Below are positions 9,218 to 15,415 of a DNA stretch of 16,655 nt, piece by piece. Below the pieces are notes generated by a model. The model did no database searches and was not told the origin of the DNA. It was given only the letters and a program-made list of their open reading frames with translations. Position 1 is the stretch's first letter; each line of letters opens with the position of its first letter. The position numbers and the translations under genes are program-made. The stretch comes from Lachnospiraceae bacterium (GTDB lineage Bacteria; Bacillota_A; Clostridia; Lachnospirales; Lachnospiraceae): contig JAFXWR010000110.1 in NCBI GenBank assembly GCA_017542725.1, positions 1 through 16,655 on the forward strand. The letters run 5' to 3'.

Positions 9218-9232
9218 GGGATTGCAGAGCCC
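9214..9232 (+). repeat. Dispersed GTAGGGG repeat, copy 5 (degenerate)
   Basis: GTAGGGG followed by ATTGCAGAGCCC; the TAG is the stop codon of the FkbH-like gene. The GCCC right arm is retained but the interior differs from copies 2 and 3. It is a weaker match than the others. Confidence 0.4.
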
Positions 9233-9246
9233 GATAGGAGTTAGTT

Positions 9247-9492
9247 ATGAGTAGAGAAGAAGTATTAAAAAAAGTGAACGAAGTATTTGCAGATGTCTTC
9301 GACGACAATTCTTTAGTTGTAAGTGATAGCACTACAGCCGCCGACATAGAAGACTGGGATTCTCTCATGCACATAACACTCATTTCTTCTATTGAAGAAG
9401 AGTTTGATATAAAATTTGAGATGGCAGAAGTAGTAGGCTTCAACAATGTAGGAGATATGGTAAATGCCATATGTAAGAAAGTATGCAAATAG
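9247..9492 (+). CDS. Acyl carrier protein (stand-alone)
   Basis: A small acidic carrier of 81 residues. The phosphopantetheine attachment site is S39 in DWDSLMHI, and the helix pattern around it matches the PP-binding family. AGGAG lies 6 bases before the ATG. It sits between the FkbH-like enzyme and a VOC-fold enzyme and overlaps the latter by 10 bases, so it is more likely a dedicated carrier for this cluster than the fatty-acid-synthesis ACP. By analogy with DltC it would present a small acyl group to the membrane O-acyltransferase. A phosphopantetheinyl transferase from elsewhere would be required. Confidence 0.93.
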   Translation: MSREEVLKKVNEVFADVFDDNSLVVSDSTTAADIEDWDSLMHITLISSIEEEFDIKFEMAEVVGFNNVGDMVNAICKKVCK

Positions 9493-9872
9493 ATCATATA
9501 GGATATGTTGTAAAAAATTTAGAAAAGGCATTGGTAGAATTTGAAAAGTTAGGGTATGAAAAATGCTCTACTTTTTTTGATGACGAAAAAAGAAAAGTCA
9601 GAATTTTATTTATTAAAAAGAATGATTATATATTGGAACTTGTGGAACCTAAAGATGAAAGTTCGGATGCCTATGCTTACTATAAAAAATTACAAAATGG
9701 ACCGTATCATATATGCTATAAAGTTGATAATATTGATGAGAGCATAAAGAATCTTGTAGAAGAAGGATATTTGATTGTAAAAGAGAAATCTGCAGCAATC
9801 GCATTTGACAATAAAAATGTATGTTTTTTATATAAAAGATCTATGGGATTAATTGAATTAGTTGAAAGGTAA
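9483..9872 (+). CDS. VOC-family (glyoxalase/methylmalonyl-CoA epimerase fold) protein
   Basis: A 129-residue protein made of two paired beta-alpha-beta-beta-beta units, typical of the vicinal oxygen chelate fold. The four expected metal-ligand positions are filled by H5, E52 (ILELVEP), H76 (GPYHICY) and E125 (LIELVER), so a catalytic metal site looks intact. Related enzymes isomerise, epimerise or eliminate next to a thioester carbonyl. A reaction on the ACP-bound group is therefore a reasonable inference, but the reaction is unknown. The ATG lies inside the end of the ACP gene with a poor ribosome binding site, pointing to translational coupling. The end overlaps the next gene by 11 bases. 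Confidence 0.8.
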   Translation: MQIDHIGYVVKNLEKALVEFEKLGYEKCSTFFDDEKRKVRILFIKKNDYILELVEPKDESSDAYAYYKKLQNGPYHICYKVDNIDESIKNLVEEGYLIVKEKSAAIAFDNKNVCFLYKRSMGLIELVER

Positions 9873-10752
9873 TATCATTAAAAATTTAATAGCAGTTGTT
9901 GCTTTTTTAGTATTTGTAAGTTTTCTCGCATATAAGTATAGTGAAAACTACAAAATTAGTTTTAGTTTGAAAAAAAATTCCACATTAGCGGAAGAAGATG
10001 TGAATAAGTCGGTTGATGAAGAACAAAAAGCCCTAATTGATTTAGATACATTATTAAAAGAAAATGAAGGAGTGCTTGATCCATATTATACTAGGGATAA
10101 TATTAATTTAGAGCGAATTCTTAGAGCAAAAGATACGCCAAATAAAGAAAAACTTATAAAACTTTTAAATAGGTTTGCAGTGAGTGATTTGAAAGAAATT
10201 ATAGGAGACGAGAGGCGTGACTATATAAAACAGTATAATGGTATGAAAATAGTTGGAGACTCCAATGTGAGACATTTTGATTATTACCAAGTTCTTGAGA
10301 CAGAATACTATTATCCGCTTGCGGGAAAAAGTATAGATTATCAGAGCGAGCATGTGAAAGATTATATAGATGCTGACACAAAAAAAATAGTATTTTGGAA
10401 TGGATATAATATAGCAAATTATAAAGATGCAGAAGAGTATGTAATGACATATCAAAACTTGGTTGATAGTGTAAAGACGATAAACCCAGACATAGAAGTA
10501 TATATATGCTCTCTCATGCCTGCAACTCAGGCTGCTATAGAAAATGATTTTAATGGAGACATAATACACAATATCTATAGAGGCAGAGAATACGATGAGG
10601 CGATAAAGAAACATTTTGGAGATAACTATATTGACATAAAGTTTATGGGAAAGGAAAAGTATTATGGAAATGACGGCATACATTTTATGCCGCAGTTTTA
10701 CTATATGCTTGTTCCCTACCTCGCATATTACCTTAGCTTAGAGTATGAGTAA
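9862..10752 (+). CDS. Membrane-anchored SGNH/GDSL-fold protein (DltD/AlgX-like O-acylation partner)
   Basis: One N-terminal membrane segment (about residues 6-24) is followed by a charged linker and a globular domain, probably outside the membrane. SGNH blocks are visible: block I G132-D-S134 in VGDSNVRHF, a block III-like G181-YN, and block V D271-GIH274. These supply a Ser-Asp-His triad. In systems such as Dlt and alginate acetylation, a protein of this type works with an MBOAT to move acyl groups to a polymer. The MBOAT gene follows directly. The start is odd: an in-frame TAG at 9859-9861 precedes a TTG at 9862, and no ATG or GTG lies early in the frame. TTG, inside the VOC gene end, is therefore the likely initiator; an ATT at 9877 with AAAGG upstream is an alternative. 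At 296 residues it is short for DltD. Confidence 0.8.
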   Translation: MKGNIIKNLIAVVAFLVFVSFLAYKYSENYKISFSLKKNSTLAEEDVNKSVDEEQKALIDLDTLLKENEGVLDPYYTRDNINLERILRAKDTPNKEKLIKLLNRFAVSDLKEIIGDERRDYIKQYNGMKIVGDSNVRHFDYYQVLETEYYYPLAGKSIDYQSEHVKDYIDADTKKIVFWNGYNIANYKDAEEYVMTYQNLVDSVKTINPDIEVYICSLMPATQAAIENDFNGDIIHNIYRGREYDEAIKKHFGDNYIDIKFMGKEKYYGNDGIHFMPQFYYMLVPYLAYYLSLEYE

Positions 10753-10754
10753 AA

Positions 10755-10780
10755 CAAGGGCTCGTATAACTCGCCCATAC
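10755..10780 (-). repeat. Dispersed GTAGGGGCG repeat, copy 6 (reverse orientation)
   Basis: The reverse complement reads GTATGGGCGAGTTATACG and then AGCCC. It matches copy 2 at 22 of 26 positions by my alignment. GGGCTCG and CGAGCCC-type arms flank a short AT centre. It lies in the 47-base gap between the SGNH and MBOAT genes, upstream of the MBOAT ribosome binding site, and has no T-tract. Confidence 0.65.
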
Positions 10781-10799
10781 ATGTACAAATGGAGAATAA

Positions 10800-12230
10800 A
10801 TGGTTTTTAGTAGTTTAAATTTTTTAGCAGTATTTTTGCCCTTATTTCTAATAAGCTACTATTTTATTGATGCAAAATATAAAAATATTTGCGTTTTACT
10901 TTATAGTATTGGATTTTACGCCTATGGCTGCATGGATAACCCTCATTATGTAGCCATACTAATAGCATCATTACTTGTAAACTATATTTTTGGTATCTGC
11001 ATTGAGTGGTCAAAAGCACCGAAAAAACTGTTACTATTTTTGGCAATCACATTTAATGTGGCGATACTATTTGTGTTTAAATATTTTGATTTTTTTATTG
11101 ATATATTTCATATAAAATCAATAAGCAAACTCAATTTAGTCCTTCCTATAGGTATCAGCTTTTACACATTTCAAATTATGTCATATATTTTTGATGTGTA
11201 TTATAAAAAGATAAAAGCTGAGAAGAACTTTATCAATTTATCTACTTACATAATAATGTTTCCGCAGTTAATTGCTGGACCAATACTTAGATATTCTGAT
11301 GTAAAAAATGACATAGAGAAAGATAGAAAAGTTGGTTTTGACAATTTTATAAGCGGTCTAAGAGTTTTTATAATAGGACTTGGAAGTAAGGTTATAATCG
11401 CAAATCAACTTTCTGGAGTTCAAATAGATGTAAATGTTTTCGAAGTGGGAACACTTTCTTCGGCAACTATTTGGCTCTCATCTATTGCTTATGGGCTACA
11501 ACTCTATTTTGATTTTTATGGATATTCGCTTATGGCAATAGGTCTTGGAAAGATGATGGGCGTAAAAATAATGGAGAACTTCAACGAACCATTTAAGGCT
11601 ACTACAGCAGGAGAGTTTTGGAGAAGATGGCATATATGCCTTGGATCTTGGTTTAAAGATTATATGCTTTATCCTATACTAATGTCAAAAAAGATATCTT
11701 GGCTTAGAAAAGTTTTATCAAAAAATGTAAGTAAGTCATTTGCAAATTTCATTACTAATTTTATAGCTATGTTCATCGTATGGTTTACTACAGGACTATG
11801 GCATGGAGCACATGTGAATTATGTCTTGTGGGGGCTATACTTTTTTGTATTTATGGTTTTGGAACAATTATTTATTGGTAAAATAGTAAAGAAGTGGCAT
11901 ATAATAGGACATATTTATTTGATAATAGTAGTCATAGTGTCATTTACAATATTTTCAAATGAGAATTTGTCGTATTTGTTATTTAAAATAAAAAAAATGT
12001 GGCAGTTTAATACTTCATTTTTTGATGAGCATTGTTATAATATATTTATGACTAATCTTAAAGCAATAGTACTTGGAGTGTTATTTGCTACAACAATACC
12101 TCAGAGAATTTATAAAAAAGTTGTAAGCATTAAAGGTATAGATGTCGTAATCGTTGCAGTAATTTTAGCGCTAAGCGTGTATCTGATATATAAAGGTTAT
12201 AATGACCCATTTATGTATTTTAGATTTTAA
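10800..12230 (+). CDS. MBOAT-family membrane O-acyltransferase (DltB/AlgI-like)
   Basis: A 476-residue polytopic membrane protein with about ten hydrophobic segments, starting with the family-typical MVFSSLNFLAVFLPLFLISY. Diagnostic MBOAT motifs are EFWRRWHICLGSWFKDYM with H278, and TGLWHGAH with the likely catalytic H335. DltB and AlgI relatives take a small acyl group from a carrier on the inner side and pass it across the membrane for transfer to a polymer hydroxyl. GGAG lies 5 bases before the ATG. Placement after FkbH-like, ACP, VOC and SGNH genes suggests it is the membrane step of the same pathway. The acceptor could be teichoic acid, an exopolysaccharide or peptidoglycan; nothing here decides it. 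No strong terminator was seen after the gene. Confidence 0.92.
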   Translation: MVFSSLNFLAVFLPLFLISYYFIDAKYKNICVLLYSIGFYAYGCMDNPHYVAILIASLLVNYIFGICIEWSKAPKKLLLFLAITFNVAILFVFKYFDFFIDIFHIKSISKLNLVLPIGISFYTFQIMSYIFDVYYKKIKAEKNFINLSTYIIMFPQLIAGPILRYSDVKNDIEKDRKVGFDNFISGLRVFIIGLGSKVIIANQLSGVQIDVNVFEVGTLSSATIWLSSIAYGLQLYFDFYGYSLMAIGLGKMMGVKIMENFNEPFKATTAGEFWRRWHICLGSWFKDYMLYPILMSKKISWLRKVLSKNVSKSFANFITNFIAMFIVWFTTGLWHGAHVNYVLWGLYFFVFMVLEQLFIGKIVKKWHIIGHIYLIIVVIVSFTIFSNENLSYLLFKIKKMWQFNTSFFDEHCYNIFMTNLKAIVLGVLFATTIPQRIYKKVVSIKGIDVVIVAVILALSVYLIYKGYNDPFMYFRF

Positions 12231-12290
12231 AATTAGTAATAAATATTCTCAATTTAAAATTTACATAAAAATTAAAAATCCTTAATTAAT

Positions 12291-12342
12291 AGGAGGTACA
12301 AGGATGAAATTAAAAAAATGCTGGCTGTTTCACTGTGCCTAA
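12291..12342 (+). other. Ribosome binding site, 12-codon zero-frame ORF and A7 slippery site at the start of the secreted-protein gene
   Basis: AGGAGG (12291-12296) is 7 bases before ATG 12304, an ideal distance. That ATG reads MKLKKCWLFHCA and stops at TAA 12340-12342. Codons TTA AAA AAA at 12310-12318 form the slippery heptamer A-AAA-AAA. A -1 shift there continues as ATG CTG GCT at 12318 and gives MKLKKMLAVSLCLS, a normal signal peptide. The alternative ATG 12318 is 21 bases from the ribosome binding site. The site may be programmed slippage, a phase-variable tract, a recent one-base deletion or a sequencing error. Confidence 0.7.
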
Positions 12343-12734
12343 GTATGATTTTTTGTAGCACTCTGCCTGTTGTAGCAAATTATCATAAAGTAACTAATTC
12401 AAAAATAACACTACTTGCTCGAGTAGGAGGAGCTGGTGGCGGAGGTGGTGGTTCTGCATCTGGTGGAAGTTCTGGCGGTGGCGGTGGTTCTTCATCTGGC
12501 GGAAGTTCTGGTGGTGGCGATGGTAGTGAAGATGGAACTTGGGTTCAAAATGATAATACAGATAAATGGTATTATTATGAAAAAAACAATTCATCAAATG
12601 GCAGCAAAGGGGCTACTGGATGGAAAAAAATTAGTGGGTCTTGGTATTATTTTGGTCAAGATGGTGCAATGTATCAAAATACAACAACTCCTGATGGCTA
12701 CTATGTAGATGCAAGTGGGGCTTGGGTAAAATAA
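12318..12734 (+). CDS. Small secreted Gly/Ser-rich protein with choline-binding-type cell-wall repeats
   Basis: As written the protein begins MLAVSLCLSMIF and has 138 residues. Its hydrophobic signal core ends at LPVVA with a probable signal peptidase I cut after residue 20. It lacks the positively charged N-region, which an upstream ATG at 12304 would supply through a -1 shift. The mature part has a Gly/Ser linker at about residues 39-69 containing a 12-residue tandem unit. The C-terminal half has CW_binding_1-like repeats: KWYYYEKN, GWKKISGSWYYF, then GQDGAMYQN and GYYVDASGAWVK. Such repeats bind choline or other wall polymers in known families. A non-enzymatic surface protein is the best reading. 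It follows the MBOAT gene by about 75 AT-rich bases. Neither a substrate link to the acylation cluster nor choline binding is shown. Confidence 0.75.
   Translation: MLAVSLCLSMIFCSTLPVVANYHKVTNSKITLLARVGGAGGGGGGSASGGSSGGGGGSSSGGSSGGGDGSEDGTWVQNDNTDKWYYYEKNNSSNGSKGATGWKKISGSWYYFGQDGAMYQNTTTPDGYYVDASGAWVK
12447..12518 (+). repeat. 36-bp tandem duplication encoding the Gly/Ser linker
   Basis: Two adjacent 36-base units (12447-12482 and 12483-12518) differ at three positions by my count. Each encodes the 12-residue pattern GGS(A/S)SGGSSGGG. In-frame units of this kind can expand or contract by slippage, changing linker length. Confidence 0.8.
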
Positions 12735-12742
12735 TTATAAAT

Positions 12743-12762
12743 AAAAATTAGCCTTGATTTTT
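12743..12762 (+). terminator. Possible weak AT-rich hairpin after the secreted-protein gene
   Basis: AAAAATTA (12743-12750) can pair with TGATTTTT (12755-12762), including one G-U pair, around the loop GCCT. A T-rich stretch follows. The stem has no G-C pair, so termination would be inefficient at best. Confidence 0.25.
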
Positions 12763-12808
12763 AATTTATTTTATATAATAATTATAATTGTATTTTAAGG
12801 AGGCATTT

Positions 12809-13480
12809 ATGAAAAAAATAGTTATATCATTTGTAGTTATCTCACTTGTTGCATTTAATCTTTTTGCTTGTGGTGGCAAAACTCAAACTGCAAGTAATAA
12901 TGAAACAACTGTAAGTAGCAGCGAATCAGTAGAGGAATTTGTGCCTGTGGACACTTCAAACTTTGATCCAGCAGACATTAAAACAATGGGAGATCTTTAT
13001 AAATATAGAGAGACTGAGTTTTACAATTATCAAGATGGTTATAATGATACAAAGTTTCAGTTGGCAGTAGAGGTAAATAATACTTGGTTTAGAGCTACTG
13101 CTGATTTACCACAAGGTGTGGCTGATGAACTAAATAAAGTAGATTTTGAAAAAAGAGAAGAAACTATAGAAAAATTAGTATTACCACTTCCAGTTGTAAA
13201 ACTTGAGAATATGAACACATTGATTCCATCTCAAAAAGAACTCAACGAATTTGTTGGAAAGACTGGAAAAGAATTATTTGATAATGGTTGGACTTATATG
13301 TATTACAATACTGAAGATGTATCAGCAGGACTTTATTACGGACCATTCTTATATGATGTATTATTTGATGGACCATCAAAGCCAAATTCTGACGATTTTG
13401 ATTTTTATAAAGAATTTGCTGATTACAAAGTTCTATCTGTAAATTACACATCTATTGGTAATGCGATAGAATTAGGCTAA
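12809..13480 (+). CDS. Lipoprotein of unknown function
   Basis: AAGGAGG (12797-12803) lies 5 bases before ATG 12809. A TTG at 12788 in the same frame precedes this site and is rejected. The 223-residue protein has a textbook lipoprotein signal, MKKIVISF and onward, with lipobox LFAC and lipidated C21. A Ser/Thr/Asn/Glu-rich spacer follows, typical of surface-exposed lipoproteins. The acidic globular part contains notable aromatic segments such as NGWTYMYYNTEDVSAG and LYYGPFLYDVLFDG. I do not recognise a family, and no catalytic motif stands out. The gene is followed by a strong terminator, so it closes the transcription unit. It may be an anchored partner of the small secreted protein before it, but only adjacency supports that. 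Confidence 0.85.
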   Translation: MKKIVISFVVISLVAFNLFACGGKTQTASNNETTVSSSESVEEFVPVDTSNFDPADIKTMGDLYKYRETEFYNYQDGYNDTKFQLAVEVNNTWFRATADLPQGVADELNKVDFEKREETIEKLVLPLPVVKLENMNTLIPSQKELNEFVGKTGKELFDNGWTYMYYNTEDVSAGLYYGPFLYDVLFDGPSKPNSDDFDFYKEFADYKVLSVNYTSIGNAIELG

Positions 13481-13510
13481 GATATATTAATTAATAATAT
13501 TTATGATAAG

Positions 13511-13539
13511 GGCGGGGAATTAAAGTACCCCGCCTTTTT
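13511..13539 (+). terminator. Rho-independent terminator after the lipoprotein gene
   Basis: GGCGGGG (13511-13517) and CCCCGCC (13528-13534) form a perfect GC-rich 7-bp stem around a 10-base AT-rich loop, followed directly by TTTTT. It separates the envelope genes from the restriction-modification locus. The reverse strand lacks a comparable T-tract. Confidence 0.92.
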
Positions 13540-13649
13540 AATGCTCGTCTAATAGAGTGTGGTAAAATTTGTGATGATAACATATATATCAAGAATAACC
13601 ATAAAGACAGAATTAATATACTGAATTTATAGAAATAATACTGAAAAAA

Positions 13650-13658
13650 TGATATAAT
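13650..13658 (+). promoter_or_regulatory. Extended -10 promoter of the restriction-modification locus
   Basis: TGATATAAT is a perfect extended -10 (TGN plus TATAAT). No convincing -35 box lies 16-18 bases upstream, which is acceptable for extended -10 promoters. A start near 13665 would give a leader of about 30 bases before the hsdM ATG at 13696. Confidence 0.6.
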
Positions 13659-13695
13659 ATTAAAAATGATAAACGATGTAAAAAAGGGAATTAAA

Positions 13696-15300
13696 ATGAC
13701 AAAGAATAAACAAGTAAACGACTCATTAAACTTAGACAATATATTATTTAATTGTAGAAATCATTTAAGAGCTGCACGAAATTCAGGCTCTTTTTTTGAA
13801 AAAAGAGATATGATGCTAACTCTTGTATTTCTTAGATTTATAGGTGAAAAATATGATGATGGAATAGCAAAACTTCGTGAAATGCTAATATCACAAAACC
13901 TTGACCCTGATGATGAAAATATTAGAGCAGCATTTTTTGATGATGCCACATTTACTGATGGTACTTATAATCTTCCACCTGAAGCAAGATGGTCAACTTT
14001 AATAAATACACCTGCGCCATCTCTTAATGTAGCACTTGATACAGCACTTCATAGTATAGCTACTGGCTCAAAACAGCTTAAGGGTTGTTTTGTAGAAGGA
14101 ACTTTTACACAAAGAAATCTTGCTCCTAATGATATAAAAAAACTTGTAGATGAAGTAGATAAAATAAGTCATAAAAAATTTGGTGAAGAGAAAGACCTTA
14201 TAGGAAGAGTTTATGAATATTTTTTAAAAGAGTTTGCAGTTAACGCTACTAAAGAAGAAGGTGAGTTTTATACACCTCATGATGTAGTAAAACTCATAGC
14301 TTCTATGATAGAACCATATGAAGGGACACTTTATGATCCTTGTTGTGGAAGTGCAGGCATGTTTATACAAAGCACTGAACTTGTCAAATCTAAACAAGGT
14401 GATATAAATAAAATAAATGTATATGGTCAAGAAAAAGATGCAGCGACTTATAGACTTGCAAAAATGAATCTTGCTCTACGAGGCATTAGCCATAACCTTG
14501 GAGAAACAAATGATTCATCATTTACTCATGATTTACATAAAGGAATATATTTTGATTATATAATGGCTAATCCACCATTTAATCTTAAGGGTTGGTATGA
14601 TGACAATCTAAAAAATGATCCAAGATGGGCTGACTATCAAACACCACCTGAAAGTAATGCAAATTATGCATGGATACTTCATATGCTTTATCATTTAAAA
14701 CAAACCGGAGTGGCAGGATTTTTACTTGCAAATGGTGCATTAAATGATAGTGATACATTAGAGATTAGAAAAAGGCTAATTGAAAAAGATAAAATAGAAG
14801 CAATAATTGTTCTACCAAGAGAATTATTTATAACAACTGATATAAGTGTCACTTTATGGATTTTAAATCAACATAAAAAAGGTGGAAAGTATCATGGTAG
14901 AAATTTAAGAAATCGTGAGCACGAGATACTTTTTATGGATTTAAGAACATGGACAAAAAATCCTGTAAAAGATGAAAATAAAAAGAAAGTTAAATTAAGT
15001 GATGATCAAATTAATAAAGCAGTAGACATATATCATACATGGCAAAGTGATGGTACAGATGGCACAAAGTATGAAGTACCTGAACTTTATAGAAGTGTAG
15101 GGATTGATGAAATAGAGAAGAATAACTGGACTTTGCTACCAAGTAAGTATATTGAGTTTATAGACCACGATTTAGATATTGATTATGAAAAAGAAATGAA
15201 GAGAATTCAAAATGAAATGAAAGAAATAATGGCACAGGAAAAAAACTCACAAAAGATGCTTTTAGAGGCATTTAAGGGTATAGGATTTGATATTTCATAA
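13696..15300 (+). CDS. hsdM: Type I restriction-modification system DNA methyltransferase subunit
   Basis: The modification subunit transfers a methyl group from S-adenosylmethionine to adenine N6, in a complex with HsdS. The HsdM N-terminal helical domain begins MTKNKQVNDSLNLDNILFNC and leads into RNHLRAARNSGS. The methyltransferase core has YTPHDVVKLIASM, the SAM-binding motif D214-PCCGSAG and the catalytic N292-PPF. At 534 residues the length is normal. ATG 13696 is preferred over ATG 13666: AAGGGA is 6 bases before 13696, and the start matches family N-termini. The predicted promoter would also place 13666 at the transcript's first base. An hsdS start lies downstream at the window edge, past a nuclease gene; hsdR is outside the window. 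The enzyme appears intact. Confidence 0.95.
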   Translation: MTKNKQVNDSLNLDNILFNCRNHLRAARNSGSFFEKRDMMLTLVFLRFIGEKYDDGIAKLREMLISQNLDPDDENIRAAFFDDATFTDGTYNLPPEARWSTLINTPAPSLNVALDTALHSIATGSKQLKGCFVEGTFTQRNLAPNDIKKLVDEVDKISHKKFGEEKDLIGRVYEYFLKEFAVNATKEEGEFYTPHDVVKLIASMIEPYEGTLYDPCCGSAGMFIQSTELVKSKQGDINKINVYGQEKDAATYRLAKMNLALRGISHNLGETNDSSFTHDLHKGIYFDYIMANPPFNLKGWYDDNLKNDPRWADYQTPPESNANYAWILHMLYHLKQTGVAGFLLANGALNDSDTLEIRKRLIEKDKIEAIIVLPRELFITTDISVTLWILNQHKKGGKYHGRNLRNREHEILFMDLRTWTKNPVKDENKKKVKLSDDQINKAVDIYHTWQSDGTDGTKYEVPELYRSVGIDEIEKNNWTLLPSKYIEFIDHDLDIDYEKEMKRIQNEMKEIMAQEKNSQKMLLEAFKGIGFDIS

Positions 15301-15319
15301 TAGAGTATAAGAATTTGTG

Positions 15320-15346
15320 AAATTTGCCAATTACATTGGCAAATTT
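15320..15346 (+). repeat. Inverted repeat 1 at the hsdM-nuclease junction
   Basis: AAATTTGCCAA (15320-15330) pairs perfectly with TTGGCAAATTT (15336-15346) around the loop TTACA. It lies about 20 bases after the hsdM stop. The trailing Ts are few, so it is at best a weak terminator. Confidence 0.75.
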
Positions 15347-15368
15347 TGCCACCAGCGGTGGCGGAATT
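15342..15368 (+). repeat. Inverted repeat 2, overlapping repeat 1
   Basis: GCCACC-AGC-GGTGGC (15348-15362) is a perfect 6-bp stem. It extends to 12 bp in RNA as AATTTTGCCACC against GGTGGCGGAATT, with two G-U pairs. Its 5' arm shares bases with the 3' arm of repeat 1, so the two hairpins exclude each other. Its core resembles the palindromes within the downstream gene. Confidence 0.75.
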
Positions 15369-15390
15369 AGAGCAGTATGTGCCTCTAATT
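15365..15390 (+). repeat. Inverted repeat 3, upstream of the nuclease ribosome binding site
   Basis: AATTAGAG (15365-15372) pairs perfectly with CTCTAATT (15383-15390) around a 10-base loop. It shares four bases with repeat 2 and ends 10 bases before the GAGAGGA ribosome binding site of the next gene. Confidence 0.7.
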
Positions 15391-15415
15391 AACAAAAAAA
15401 GAGAGGATAATAGCT

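Noticed and set aside
9126..9497. Minus-strand open frame of 123 codons opposite the ACP gene
   Set aside because: It is a serine-rich shadow spanning the end of the FkbH-like gene and the whole ACP gene, with no domain signal.
10165..10683. Minus-strand open frame of 172 codons opposite the SGNH gene
   Set aside because: Composition is dominated by I, Y, F and S as expected for an antisense shadow of AT-rich coding DNA; no motif or ribosome binding site, and the + strand gene has clear SGNH motifs.
12260..12288. TTTACA and TAATTA as a promoter before the secreted-protein gene
   Set aside because: The -10 match is poor and a start there would begin at the ribosome binding site, leaving no room for a leader.
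12436..12708. Plus-strand frame encoding a repeated LHLAEVL pattern
   Set aside because: It is the shifted reading of the 36-bp Gly/Ser repeat; the other frame gives a signal peptide, linker and wall-binding-like repeats.
13666..13695. ATG 13666 as start of HsdM
   Set aside because: The predicted promoter would place transcription start at about 13665, leaving no leader, while AAGGGA before ATG 13696 and family N-termini support the later start.
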